Positions 36,201 through 45,611 of a DNA stretch of 64,000 nt are shown here, in pieces. The notes beneath the pieces were generated by a model. It had not been told where the DNA came from. It was given only the letters and a program-made list of their open reading frames with translations, and searched no databases. Every line of letters begins with the position of its first letter. Positions within the stretch are counted from its first letter, which is position 1. Both the position numbers and the translations under genes were made by a program. Source of the stretch: Streptomyces shenzhenensis. GTDB taxonomy: Bacteria > Actinomycetota > Actinomycetes > Streptomycetales > Streptomycetaceae. The stretch is taken from contig NZ_PENI01000002.1 in the NCBI RefSeq assembly GCF_003688995.1, forward strand, positions 62,001 through 126,000, in the 5' to 3' direction.

Positions 36201-36951
36201 GCTGAACGCGGACGAGAGCGCACGGGCCGTGGAACTGGTGGCCAACTGGCAGCCGCAGGGCAGCACCGGCACCGCGCCTATCGCGGACACGGTCAGCGGC
36301 TATGGGCGGAGCCTGCAGTTGAACGGCGGGGCGCAGATGGTCAACGACGCGATCGTGCTGGACGGTGTCGACGACTCGGTCACCACGCCGGGCCCGGTCG
36401 TGGACGACCGTGAGTCCTTCACGGTGACCACCGAGGTCACCTTGAACACACAGGTCCTCAACGGCAAACCGGACGGTTACACGGCGCAGGTTCTCGGCCA
36501 GCGGACCGCGGACGGGTCCGCGTGGGGGCTGTGGTACCAGCGCACCAGTTCCGAGGAGTACATCGATGATGAGACGGGTGATCTGCTGACCCGGCCTGTC
36601 GGGTTCTGGCGCTTCGGCCGCCTCGGCAGTGACGGATCGTTCGATGCAGTCGACTCCAACCAGGCGGCTTCCGACGGAGCGGTACGTCTGACCGGGGTCT
36701 ACGACGCGCAAGAAGGGACGATCCGGCTGTATCTCGCTTCTACGCAGAACGGACCGGACACCCCCTACACCGCGGTGATCGGCTCGGACGAGTTCGCCGG
36801 CGGCAAGGGCTTCGTGAACAAGACGTGGGGCCACTACCTGCCGGGTGAGATCACCGACATCAGGATCTGGGCCGGGGCAGCAGAGCCAAACCAGGTCGGG
36901 CCGCTGGTCGGGGCGGCGCAGGACGACGCGAGCGACGACGCGTCCGGCTAA
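33214..36951 (+). CDS. Secreted LamG-domain protein, RHS partner
   Basis: A 1,245-residue exported protein. Residues 1-35 are a signal peptide (RPGWSGGALAVLTAGVLVLG). A middle region around residues 330-500 resembles DNRLRE-type domains (CGTWGGYYCGPGYTQRLYFE, then WASRPTHIDL). Two LamG/concanavalin-like domains follow, about 762-985 (GLWHFDDAAP, YTVSAWAYP, LFVNGRRQGDPVPVP, WKGRIDEAAVF) and about 1025-1225. Proteins of this design sit upstream of RHS toxins in Streptomyces and may bind carbohydrate at the cell surface or help to deliver the toxin. The ATG at 33214 is chosen because the signal peptide follows; 33139 is an in-frame alternative. Confidence 0.8.
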   Translation: MRVRVRRPGWSGGALAVLTAGVLVLGPLPSVAQGAAQSRVSAVSDSSPEGSEAARALATAAETGERVEVVGERSSDTTVYANPDGSTLTLEESAVPVRVPAAGGGWQAPDATLVRQADGSVVPKAAAVGMEFSGGGSQEPLVRIGDRGRSLALGWPGALPEPELAGASALYRDVFDGVDLKITASAEGFRHVLIVKTPQAAAQPELQQIEYSLQTAGLGVVGHDSGGYQAVDENGNWVFRAPRAQMWDSAGSGETVPPAAGSSGARASSSGQAGEAGGGEPGVEPRAGDTVKAVATRVDADSLTVVPDAGMLAGTDAADFPLSIDPSVSWGEAERTLLRSDGYESYGWGNGSDNQGQGVGKCGTWGGYYCGPGYTQRLYFEFSPSKLKGKHVLDATFRVTEPWAFQCDPRWVQLYRTGNISSSTTWASRPTHIDLVGDRNVSAGRGSACDPDKPTAPIEFNDDPNESYENLTPTVRSFADGKFSRLTLMLKAKDEGDTSAWKRFRNDAVLAVTYVAEPGVPTNPLVANTCETSASDPAWISDLTPALSGQVQTAPGGESGASLRAHFYVQRKDTDGTWSVVATEPVRPSSGFVGDNAKVTVDSPVTLLQNTLYRMRISTRSYYDNGSTYLEGSTTASTKGWCYFEIDSTRPKAPSVTTPDGAVYKICPDDGDGCTTASGGPGIAGQFTFTKNAADNNISAFEYKLATDKKWTKAPSTGTLTRSIKPALSGIQVLYVRAVDSVGTGQSGETTAVRFNVAEGEGPSGLWHFDDAAPGSGATSAADTGTASGSRHNLTLREAGAGWSTFSRTGDAGRSLWLNDTTNSGQQTGYAESSGTVVNTQSSYTVSAWAYPTDKTAFRTVLSQTGSDNRGFELYYSPGVDRWVFLMHWYENGTRKYIGANADVTAGITLKAWTHLAGVYDGDAHTLSLFVNGRRQGDPVPVPEAGWATAVDGNFQIGRAGTTYGSYNNYWKGRIDEAAVFQTVLPDAEVAKVAKLLNADESARAVELVANWQPQGSTGTAPIADTVSGYGRSLQLNGGAQMVNDAIVLDGVDDSVTTPGPVVDDRESFTVTTEVTLNTQVLNGKPDGYTAQVLGQRTADGSAWGLWYQRTSSEEYIDDETGDLLTRPVGFWRFGRLGSDGSFDAVDSNQAASDGAVRLTGVYDAQEGTIRLYLASTQNGPDTPYTAVIGSDEFAGGKGFVNKTWGHYLPGEITDIRIWAGAAEPNQVGPLVGAAQDDASDDASG

Positions 36952-36963
36952 TGCGGTGCGGTG

Positions 36964-36993
36964 GCCGGTGCTGCCCGTTCACGCGGCACCGGC
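36964..36993 (+). terminator. Hairpin between the LamG and RHS genes
   Basis: GCCGGTGC and GCACCGGC form an 8-bp stem just after the LamG gene stop. It may attenuate read-through, so the RHS gene may also have its own promoter. There is no T-tract. Confidence 0.45.
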
Positions 36994-37097
36994 CCCTGCA
37001 CTGCACATGCACCACTTGCACCACGTGCACAGCGCGGCATCCGTGTGGGACCGCTGCTCATCCTTTGATTGATTCATGACACTCGTGGGGGTTGTTG

Positions 37098-40000
37098 GTG
37101 TTCGGAAGACGGGCGCCGCGTCGACGACGCTGGCATGGACGGGCCAAGGCTGCACTGATCCTGACGATGGCGGTAGCGGTGGTCGGCGGCGGAGTGACTC
37201 CCGTTGCCTGGTCCGCGGAAGGTCCGGACGGCCTGAAGCCGTTGTGGGAGCGGAAGGTCAGCAAGACCGCGGCGGTGACCGGGCTCGGCGCCAAGGCGGC
37301 GCGTGAGAAGGCCGCTGCCGTACGGAAGAAGAACGAGACCCAGGCCGAGAACGCCAAGAGCGAGCAGAAGGCGGTGTGGCCCCGGGGTGGTGAAGGTCAC
37401 CTGACCGTGGGTGCTGCGGGCAAGCCGTCCGCCGACGAGGTGGGCGGCCTGCCGCTCGTCGTAACTGCCCCGAAGGCACGGAAGTCCGCGAAGGCGCCCG
37501 CGAGTGTGCCCACCGACGGGCCGGTGCAGGTGAAGGTGCTCGGTCACCAGGCGGCAACCGCCCTGGGGATCAAGGGGGTTCTGCTGTCGGCCCAGGCATC
37601 CCAGCCCGGCACCGCTGAAGTGAGCGTGGGCTACGGGGAGTTCGCCTCGGCCTATGGTGGCGGCTGGTCGGGGCGGCTGGGGCTGGTCAGCCTGCCGGAC
37701 TGTGCCCTGACCACGCCCGAGAAGGCGCAGTGCCGCACCACCACCCAGGTGGTGTCGACCAACGACATCAACGCTCGGACCGTCACCGGGACGGTCGCGT
37801 TGTCGGCCACCGCCCCCACGGTGCTGGCCCTTGCCGCAACCACGCCGGGTGAGTCGGCGTCCGGTTCGGGTAACTACGCGGCCACCCAGCTGTCGCCGTC
37901 GGCCACGTGGGAGGCGGGCGGCTCGTCGGGTGCGTTCACCTGGTCGTACCCGATGACGACTCCTCCGGCTGTGGGACCCTCCCCTTCTCTGAACCTCAGC
38001 TACGACTCAGGTTCAGTCGACGGGAAGACCGCGTCGACGAACAACCAGTCCACGCAGGTCGGTGAGGGCTTCGACCTGTCCTCGAATTCGTACATCGAGC
38101 GCACGTACGGTACGTGTGACGAGGACGGGCAGAAGGACAAGTTCGACCTGTGCTGGAAGTTCGACAACGCCAGCCTGGTCCTGAACGGCAAGGCGTCCGA
38201 GCTCGTCAAGGACGACACCACAGGCAAGTGGCGGCTGAAGAACGACGACGCCTCGACGGTGACGCTGTCGACCGGCGCGGACAACGGCGATGGCAACGGC
38301 GAGTACTGGACGGTCACCACCGGCGACGGCACCCGGTACGTTTTCGGCCTGAACAAGCTGCCCGGCGCCGGCACCGAGCGCACCAACTCGGTATGGACCG
38401 TGCCGGTGTTCGGAGACGACCCCGGGGAGCCCGGCTACGACCAGGGCACCTCGTTCGCGGACCGCGCGGTGACCCAGGCATGGCGGTGGAACCTCGACTA
38501 CGTCGAGGACCTGCACGACAACGCCATGTCGTACTGGTACACCAAGGAGACCAACGCCTACGCCAAGAACGGCGCGGACACCGCCACGGCCTCCTACACC
38601 CGGGGCGGCCGCCTGGACAAGATCCTCTACGGACAGCGCGCGGACTCCCTGTTCTCCGGGGTGACCTCGGGGAAGGTCGAATTCACCTACACGGAGCGGT
38701 GCACCGCCTCCGACTGCTCGGAGCTGAAGGACTCCACCGCCCCGAACTGGCCGGATGTCCCCTTCGATGCCATCTGCGCGTCAGGAGCGGACTGTGACGC
38801 CGTTGGCCCTGGCTTCTTCACGCGTAAGCGGCTGACCCGGATCGACACCGCGGTGTGGTCGGCCACCAGCAGCGCCTACTCCCCGGTGGACACCTGGGAT
38901 CTCACCCAGCAGTACCTGGACGGCGGGGACATCGGTGACACCACCGACCAGACACTGACGCTCCAGAGCATCAAGCACACCGGGAAGAACGGCACCGCGG
39001 TCAGCCTCAAACCCGTGAGCTTCACCTACGACATGCGCCCCAACCGGGTGGACGGCGACCGCGACGACATCCTGCCGCTGACCAAGCCACGTATCCGCAC
39101 CGTCACCTCGGAGACCGGCGCGATAACCGACGTGACCCTCTCCAGCCAGGAGTGCGTGCGCGGGAGCAGCATGCCGACGGCTGAGGACGACAACACCAAG
39201 TCCTGCTACCCGCAGTACTGGCACATCAACGGCGCCCAGGACGCTTCGATCGACTGGTTCCACAAGTACCGGGTCACGGACGTGGTCACCAGCGATCCCA
39301 CCGGCCGCAGTGCGACCCTGGAGAGCCACTACGCCTACTCCGGCCCGGCCTGGCACTACAACGACTCCCCGTTCACGCCCGTCGACGAGCGCACCTGGTC
39401 CCTCTGGCGCGGCTACCGCACCGTCACCGTCACTCAGGGATCAGGCGCCGATCTGTCCAAGGTGACCTCGGTGTACCTGCAAGGCATGGATGGCGACCGG
39501 CTCCTGAAGGCAGACGGCACCCTCGACCCCAGCGCCCGGCGCAGTGCGACGGTATCCGGGGTGGGCTTCACCGGACTGAACGTGGCGGATCAGAAGGACA
39601 GCGAGCCCTACGCCGGTTTCCTGCGCGAGCAGGTCACCTACAACGGGACCACCCCTGTCTCGGTCACCGTCAACGACCCCTGGTCGAAAAAGACGGCAAC
39701 CCAGCACAAGTCGTACGCCGACACTGAGGCGTACTACGTCCGCACCGGCAAGACGACGGCGTACACGTACCTGACCACCTCCAAGACATGGCGGGCCGCG
39801 TCCACCAGCACCACCTACGACGACTACGGAATGGCCGTCAAGGTCGACAGTACGGGCGACACGGCCAAGTCCGGGGACGAGACCTGCACCCGCACCTGGT
39901 ACGCCCGTAACGACAGCCTGGGTATCAACTCCCTCACCTCCCGCACCCGTACGGTGGGCCGGGCGTGCTCGGTCGCTGAGGGTGATCTCTCGTTGCCGAC

Positions 40001-43000
40001 GGGTGCGGCTTCTGCGGGTGATGTCGCCTTTGACATCGGGGTTGTCTACGACACCGCGAATGCCACCGGTTGGAGCGCGTCGCAGTCTCCGACCAAGGGC
40101 GAGGCGACCTGGACCGGCCGCGCCTCCGCCTACCCGACCAGTGTGTCCGGCAGCGAACGGAATCCGACATCCTGGCAGAGGGTCACCAAATCCACGTATG
40201 ACACGCTCGGCCGCCCCCTGGACAAGATAGACGCGGACGACAACACGACCACAACGACCTACACCCCGCCGGACACCGGCCCGGTCACTCGGATTCAGAC
40301 CAAGGACCCGAAGTACAGCACCTACACGTACTTCGACCCGGCGCGCGGCCAGCCCACGAAGGTATTCGACCCGAACAACCGGCTCACCCAGACGGCCTAC
40401 GACGCGCTCGGCCGGACGACCTCAGTGTGGCTGCCCAACCGCATCCCCTCTTCCCAGAGCGCGAACTATGTGTTCGACTATTCCGTCTCCAACACCGCCC
40501 CCTCCTGGACCTCCACAGGCACCCTGAAGCCGGACGGTAAGACGTACGCCACCTCCTACGCGATCTATGACTCGCTGCTGCGCCCCGTGCAGACGCAGTC
40601 GCCGGGTGCGACCAGCGGTCGGATCCTGACCGACACCCGCTACGACAGCCGGGGCCTCGCGTACGAGTCCTATGCCGACATCTTCGACACCGCCGACCCC
40701 TCAGGCACCTACACCCAGGTTGAGTACGGCGAAGCACCCAGCCTGACCAAGACCGGCTACGACGCGGCCGGCCGTCCGACGACCACGACGTTCCTGGTCG
40801 GCGGGGTGCAGAAGTGGCAGACCACGACCACCTACACCGGTGACTCCACCGCTACCACCGGGCTCACCGGCGGTTCGGCCGCCCGCACCATCACCGACGC
40901 CCTCGGCCGGACCACCGAGACCCGCCAGTACGCGAGCACCTCGCCCGCGGACACCGAGTACGGCGGCACTGTCGGCGCGGACTACGCCCGCACCCGCTTC
41001 ACCTACACCCCCGACGGCAAGCAGAAGACCGTCACCGGTCCTGACGGTGCCGTGTGGTCGTACACCTACGACCTCTATAGCCGCCAGGTCGCAGAGAGCG
41101 ACCCGGACAAGGGCGACACAACTACCGGCTACACGGCACTCGACCAGGTGTCCTGGACCAAGGCATCCACCGGGCAGGCGGTGATCTCCGCCTACGACGA
41201 GCTCGGCAGAGTCACCGACACCTGGAAGGCCGCCGTCAACGCGGACCTGACCGATGCCGCCGTGCTCGCCGCGCAGAAGACGGATGCCAACAAACTCACC
41301 CACCTCGCCTATGACACCGCCACCGGAGGCAAGGGCCAACCGGCCGCCTCCACACGGTATGTGGGCGGTGTCGCGGGTGATGCCTACACCAACTCCGTCA
41401 CGGAATACGACAGCCTTTACCAGATCACCGGATCAAAACTCACCCTGCCGTCCGACGACCCGTTGGTGACGGCCGGCGCCCTCGCCTCCAACACACTGGT
41501 TTTCTCCGCGTACTACAACATCGACGGAACCCTGCAGTACACCAATGAACCCGCAGCCGGCGGGCTGGCCGCCGAAACCATGCGCTACGGGTACTCCGAC
41601 CGGAGTCTGCCCATCACCCTCACCGGCGGCAGCAAGGGCATCGTCCTCAACACCACCTACACCGACCTGGCCCAGGTCTCCACGATGCAGCTCGGCGTCT
41701 CCGAAGCGACCGGCACCAACAAGATAGACATCGCCAACGGCTACGAGGACGGCACCCACCGGCTCCTGAAGACCCAGGTCCACGCTCAGTCCCACGCCTA
41801 CGACGCACTGAACCTGCACTACACCTACGACATCGCCGGCAACGTCACCAAGATCTCCGACACCACCACCCTCGCAGGCACCGGCAAAGCCGACACCCAG
41901 TGCTTCGCCTACGACGGCTACCAGCGTCTGACCGAGGCATGGACACCGGCCGACGCCGACTGCACGCCCGACCACCGCACGACCGCCAACCTCGGCGGCG
42001 CCGCCCCGTACTGGACTTCGTACGCGTACAACACCGGCGGCCAGCGCACGAACGAAACACAGCACGGCATCGGCATCCGCCAAGGCCAGGACACACAGCG
42101 CACCTACACGTACCCCCCGTCCGGCGCCGCCCAGCCCCACACACTGGCCAGCGTGTCCACCACGGATGACGGCACACGCAGCGAAGCGCTCACCTACGAC
42201 GACGCCGGCAATACCACCAAGCGCACCACCACGACAACCCCCCAGTACTTCCGCGCCGGCTGGAAGCTCACCTCCGGTAAAGAAGTCCGCACCCAGCGCG
42301 CCCGCCTGGTCATGCGTGAAGACGGCGATCTCGCCCTCTACAACAGGGACACCGGCGAGCAGGTCTGGCACACCGATACCGCAGGCCACAGCGGAGCCTG
42401 GGCCACCATGCAGGACGACGGCAACTTCGTCGTCTACGACGCCAACCGCAACGCCCTGTGGTCCAGCAAGACTTACAAGGGCGCCGGCTCCGGCTACTTC
42501 GCCACTTTGCAGGACACCGGCGTCTTCACCATCTACGACGCCGACTGGAACCTGAAGTGGGATGCCGACACCTGGATCGGCTCCGCACCCATCACCTCCG
42601 GCATCCAGGAATACACCTGGGACAGCGAAGGCAAGATCGCTTCCACCAACGCACAGGGCAGCCAGACCACCTACCTCTACGACGCAGGCGGCAACCTGCT
42701 GATCCGCCGCGGCGCCGCAGCCGACGGAGAGACCGTCCTCTACCTCGGAGCCACGGAGGTCCACCTCAAGGCCGGGAAGAAGTGGGCCAACCGCTACTAC
42801 ACCTACGTCGGCACCACCATCGCCCTGCGCAGCAACGAGTCCGGCACCGAGAAGATCACCTACCTGGCCGGTGACCAGCATGGCACCAGCACCACCGCCA
42901 TCACGTCCGACACCCAGGCCCTGACCAAGCGCTACCTGAACCCCTTCGGCGAAGACAGAGGAGACACACCCCTCTACGGCCCCTGGCCCGATGACAAGGG

Positions 43001-44429
43001 ATTCCTCGGCAAAACCCGGGACACCACCACCGGACTCACCCACATCGGTGCCCGCGAATACGATTCAGCCATCGGCCAGTTCATCAGCGTCGACCCGATC
43101 CTGGACACCGCCGACCCGCAAAGCCTCAACGGCTACGCCTACGCCGACAACAACCCCGTCACCAACAGCGACCCCACCGGCATGTGGCTCGACGACGGCA
43201 CCGGCCGCAGCGAACCCAACCCCAAAGACCGTTCCGGAAAGCACCGCAGCAACGTCGGAGTCCCCCGCGGTGGTACCGGAGCTGGCGGCTGCTACTACCA
43301 CTGCCCCAGTAACAGCGGCGCTACAGGTGACGATGGTGGGACGGCGCACAGCGGCACGACAACCGAAACGACGACGGCCGCAGAGCAGTATCGGTGTGGC
43401 GCGTTGGGCTGCCAGGCGGTCAACAACCTCGGGAATTGGTGCCAGCACAATGAGATCTACTGCAAGGTGATCTCTTATGGTCCGGCACTAGAGCAGGCGT
43501 CTCGGCAAGCCTGGGAGGTAGAAAAAGACCTTCTCGGTATAGGTGGCTTTGAGGATTGCAAGAACGGCAACCTCGATGCCTGCTTGGATCTCTCCCAAGA
43601 TGCCGTCTTCCGATCGAAATTCCGACTCCTTGAAAAAGTACTTGGCGGGGCAGCGGGCCGCCTTCGAAAGGGACCGGACTGCAAGTGCTTCCTGGCCGGC
43701 ACTGATGTGCTCATGGCCGACCGGACGACGAAGAACATCGAGGACGTCAAGGCTGGCGACAAGGTACTGGCCACCGACCCGGAAACCGGTAAGACGGCGC
43801 CTCGGAAGGTGACCCGCCTTATCGTCACCGACAGTGACAAGTACTTCAACAAACTGTCTATCGCCACCGAAGACGGGATCCAGCAGCTCACAGCGACGCA
43901 CGAACACCCTCTCTGGTCGCCGTCCGAACGCGAGTGGGTCGAAGCCGGTGCGCTCACCTCCGGAATGACCTTGCTCACCGACGACGGCGCCACCGTAACG
44001 GTCACCGCCAACCGTCCCTTCACCAAGCACGCCCGCACCTACAACCTCACCGTCGACGACCTCCACACGTACTATGTGCTGGCGGGGGCTACGCCCGTAC
44101 TCGTTCACAACAGTAATGGGTGCCCGACTATTGCTGACAGTCACATCATGAATAACCACACACCTGAGGGGATGTTCTCAAGTGACCGTTCCAAGACGGA
44201 ATGGCTGCCTGAGACCACGCAGGCGTCACGGTCGGCTCTCATCAACGATGTGCTGAAGCGTGGTCGGCTAGTAAAGGACACGCAGAACCGCGATGGGATC
44301 GTCAAGGAGTTCACGTATGAAGAGCCGGTCGGGTACGCGCGAGATCGTGGTAGGACGCCGCTCCACACGCTGCGCGTCTACTACGACCCTGACCTCAATC
44401 ATGTACGTAACGCTTTCCCTGTGAGATGA
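37098..44429 (+). CDS. RHS-repeat polymorphic toxin with B-lectin insert, Hint domain and C-terminal toxin
   Basis: A 2,443-residue secreted toxin. A twin-basic N-terminus and hydrophobic helix (AALILTMAVAVVGGGVTPVA) form the signal. An SpvB-like N-terminal half (LSYDSGSVDGKTAS) leads to YD/RHS repeats from about residue 1035 onward (TAYDALGRTTSVW, DQHGTSTTAI), closing at NGYAYADNNPVTNSDPTGMW (about 2030). Residues about 1716-1830 are a B-lectin-like insert with MREDGDLALYN, MQDDGNFVVYD and LQDTGVFTIYD. A Hint autoprotease (CFLAGTDVLMAD ... THEHPLW ... PVLVHN, about 2195-2338) should release the last ~105 residues, the toxin. The GTG at 37098 has a G-rich site upstream; TTG at 37092 is an alternative. 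The toxin and pre-toxin DNA is less GC-rich than the rest. Confidence 0.88.
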   Translation: MFGRRAPRRRRWHGRAKAALILTMAVAVVGGGVTPVAWSAEGPDGLKPLWERKVSKTAAVTGLGAKAAREKAAAVRKKNETQAENAKSEQKAVWPRGGEGHLTVGAAGKPSADEVGGLPLVVTAPKARKSAKAPASVPTDGPVQVKVLGHQAATALGIKGVLLSAQASQPGTAEVSVGYGEFASAYGGGWSGRLGLVSLPDCALTTPEKAQCRTTTQVVSTNDINARTVTGTVALSATAPTVLALAATTPGESASGSGNYAATQLSPSATWEAGGSSGAFTWSYPMTTPPAVGPSPSLNLSYDSGSVDGKTASTNNQSTQVGEGFDLSSNSYIERTYGTCDEDGQKDKFDLCWKFDNASLVLNGKASELVKDDTTGKWRLKNDDASTVTLSTGADNGDGNGEYWTVTTGDGTRYVFGLNKLPGAGTERTNSVWTVPVFGDDPGEPGYDQGTSFADRAVTQAWRWNLDYVEDLHDNAMSYWYTKETNAYAKNGADTATASYTRGGRLDKILYGQRADSLFSGVTSGKVEFTYTERCTASDCSELKDSTAPNWPDVPFDAICASGADCDAVGPGFFTRKRLTRIDTAVWSATSSAYSPVDTWDLTQQYLDGGDIGDTTDQTLTLQSIKHTGKNGTAVSLKPVSFTYDMRPNRVDGDRDDILPLTKPRIRTVTSETGAITDVTLSSQECVRGSSMPTAEDDNTKSCYPQYWHINGAQDASIDWFHKYRVTDVVTSDPTGRSATLESHYAYSGPAWHYNDSPFTPVDERTWSLWRGYRTVTVTQGSGADLSKVTSVYLQGMDGDRLLKADGTLDPSARRSATVSGVGFTGLNVADQKDSEPYAGFLREQVTYNGTTPVSVTVNDPWSKKTATQHKSYADTEAYYVRTGKTTAYTYLTTSKTWRAASTSTTYDDYGMAVKVDSTGDTAKSGDETCTRTWYARNDSLGINSLTSRTRTVGRACSVAEGDLSLPTGAASAGDVAFDIGVVYDTANATGWSASQSPTKGEATWTGRASAYPTSVSGSERNPTSWQRVTKSTYDTLGRPLDKIDADDNTTTTTYTPPDTGPVTRIQTKDPKYSTYTYFDPARGQPTKVFDPNNRLTQTAYDALGRTTSVWLPNRIPSSQSANYVFDYSVSNTAPSWTSTGTLKPDGKTYATSYAIYDSLLRPVQTQSPGATSGRILTDTRYDSRGLAYESYADIFDTADPSGTYTQVEYGEAPSLTKTGYDAAGRPTTTTFLVGGVQKWQTTTTYTGDSTATTGLTGGSAARTITDALGRTTETRQYASTSPADTEYGGTVGADYARTRFTYTPDGKQKTVTGPDGAVWSYTYDLYSRQVAESDPDKGDTTTGYTALDQVSWTKASTGQAVISAYDELGRVTDTWKAAVNADLTDAAVLAAQKTDANKLTHLAYDTATGGKGQPAASTRYVGGVAGDAYTNSVTEYDSLYQITGSKLTLPSDDPLVTAGALASNTLVFSAYYNIDGTLQYTNEPAAGGLAAETMRYGYSDRSLPITLTGGSKGIVLNTTYTDLAQVSTMQLGVSEATGTNKIDIANGYEDGTHRLLKTQVHAQSHAYDALNLHYTYDIAGNVTKISDTTTLAGTGKADTQCFAYDGYQRLTEAWTPADADCTPDHRTTANLGGAAPYWTSYAYNTGGQRTNETQHGIGIRQGQDTQRTYTYPPSGAAQPHTLASVSTTDDGTRSEALTYDDAGNTTKRTTTTTPQYFRAGWKLTSGKEVRTQRARLVMREDGDLALYNRDTGEQVWHTDTAGHSGAWATMQDDGNFVVYDANRNALWSSKTYKGAGSGYFATLQDTGVFTIYDADWNLKWDADTWIGSAPITSGIQEYTWDSEGKIASTNAQGSQTTYLYDAGGNLLIRRGAAADGETVLYLGATEVHLKAGKKWANRYYTYVGTTIALRSNESGTEKITYLAGDQHGTSTTAITSDTQALTKRYLNPFGEDRGDTPLYGPWPDDKGFLGKTRDTTTGLTHIGAREYDSAIGQFISVDPILDTADPQSLNGYAYADNNPVTNSDPTGMWLDDGTGRSEPNPKDRSGKHRSNVGVPRGGTGAGGCYYHCPSNSGATGDDGGTAHSGTTTETTTAAEQYRCGALGCQAVNNLGNWCQHNEIYCKVISYGPALEQASRQAWEVEKDLLGIGGFEDCKNGNLDACLDLSQDAVFRSKFRLLEKVLGGAAGRLRKGPDCKCFLAGTDVLMADRTTKNIEDVKAGDKVLATDPETGKTAPRKVTRLIVTDSDKYFNKLSIATEDGIQQLTATHEHPLWSPSEREWVEAGALTSGMTLLTDDGATVTVTANRPFTKHARTYNLTVDDLHTYYVLAGATPVLVHNSNGCPTIADSHIMNNHTPEGMFSSDRSKTEWLPETTQASRSALINDVLKRGRLVKDTQNRDGIVKEFTYEEPVGYARDRGRTPLHTLRVYYDPDLNHVRNAFPVR

Positions 44430-44435
44430 GTTCCT

Positions 44436-44918
44436 GTGAAGATCTCCTTTTCGCCAAGTCCCGACTATGCCGATCACGGGCGAGAGTGCACACAGGGGGA
44501 CGATCTGGCTGATGTATCCAGGGCCGATCTGAGGTGGTACTACTTCCTTGGACGTCTTTGGATCTCCCGATACGACATCGAGATTGGACCCCCATGGGGT
44601 TGGGTTCCACTGTTCGACGCGATGTATTGCGTGCAGCAGGTGATGGTCTTCGCCCAGGGGGGAAATGCGCTTGGGAAGATTGACTTCACCGAGAATGACG
44701 AATTCATCAGCTTCGAGCTGGACAGGAGCGGCCTCCGTATAGTTCCGACCTATCTCGAATCGGAACTGCACTGCCCCGTTGACGAATTCGTGACAGCTGG
44801 CGCCAATTTCATTCATGAGGAGTTGCGACGGGTGGTGGCGGAATATCCGTCACTCGCTCGCAATCAGCATGCACGCGCGCTGGCGCTGGGTGTGGGTCTG
44901 GAGATTCCTGAGGCGTAG
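44436..44918 (+). CDS. Probable immunity protein
   Basis: A 160-residue acidic protein starting six bases after the toxin gene stop, on the same strand. It has no signal peptide, matching a cytosolic antitoxin that binds the RHS toxin's catalytic domain before export or in kin. Sequence features are limited: SRADLRWYYFLGRLWISRYDIE and many acidic residues. I do not recognise the family. Position, size and the shared lower GC content are the evidence. Confidence 0.7.
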   Translation: MKISFSPSPDYADHGRECTQGDDLADVSRADLRWYYFLGRLWISRYDIEIGPPWGWVPLFDAMYCVQQVMVFAQGGNALGKIDFTENDEFISFELDRSGLRIVPTYLESELHCPVDEFVTAGANFIHEELRRVVAEYPSLARNQHARALALGVGLEIPEA

Positions 44919-44945
44919 CGGATTTCCCTTACGTGACGCAAATTT

Positions 44946-44983
44946 GAAGCCCCGTCAGGCGTGGGGTGTCCTGACGGGGCTTC
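44946..44983 (+). terminator. Strong hairpin terminator of the RHS operon
   Basis: GAAGCCCCGTCAG and CTGACGGGGCTTC form a perfect 13-bp stem with a 12-base loop, 27 bases after the immunity gene. Confidence 0.8.
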
Positions 44984-45263
44984 TGCGCGGGGTGACGGCA
45001 GTAGCTGACGACAACGTCAACGGCCAAGGGCGGCTAAGGATGGCGGTTCGTCGCCGTCGGAGCGTGCCGTCTCGGTGGTCTCCGGTCTGCCGGGCGTGGT
45101 GCTGAGGGTGTCGCATGGAGTCTCGCTGGAGGCGGAGTCGGACGTGGACGTAGGCGCCGGCGGTCACGCCGATGTGGGCGTGACCCGGCAGCTCCTTGAT
45201 CACGACGACGTCCACGCCCTGGTTCAGGAGGAGGGTGGTGGTCGACCGACGTGCCGAGGCCGG
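44955..45263 (-). pseudogene. Tyrosine recombinase (integrase) C-terminal remnant
   Basis: Read leftward, the frame from an in-frame stop at 45264 encodes ARRSTTTLLLNQGVDVVVIK, then ELPGHAHIGVTAGAYVHV and RLRLQRDSM, the C-terminal Arg-box/GHxxIxxTxxxY signature of phage-type integrases. The rest of the gene is missing and the first arginine motif is degraded. It marks a former integration event next to the RHS island. Nothing else in 44984-45611 is recognisable as a gene. Confidence 0.7.
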
Positions 45264-45611
45264 TTAACCGGTTCGCGGGTGTTCGGGCGGGCACGGAGCG
45301 CATGTCCTTCTGCAGTTGGGTGCGCGCCCGCCGCACCGGGGACACCTGGCACGCCATGGCCTGCCGCCACCTCGGCGCACTGTCCCCGCCCCCAGCCGCA
45401 GTCGGGCGCTCCCCGGTCACGGGAGCCGTGTCCCGTGGCGGTGCGGCCGCCCCCGTGAAGGACGCGGCAGGGTACGGCTCCGGCAGAGGGTCTTGTGCGG
45501 ACCCGGACGGGGCAAATGTCCTGCCTGCCGGCCGGTGCGGCACGCTGGTCTGACGAGGTGTCAGGAGGCTTCACAAGTGTCGTGGGCTCGGCTATACAGG
45601 GGGCGCCGGAC

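Noticed and set aside
45034..45543. Minus-strand ORF upstream of the integrase remnant
   Set aside because: Composition and codon use look like a shadow; only the frame 44955-45263 shows integrase motifs.
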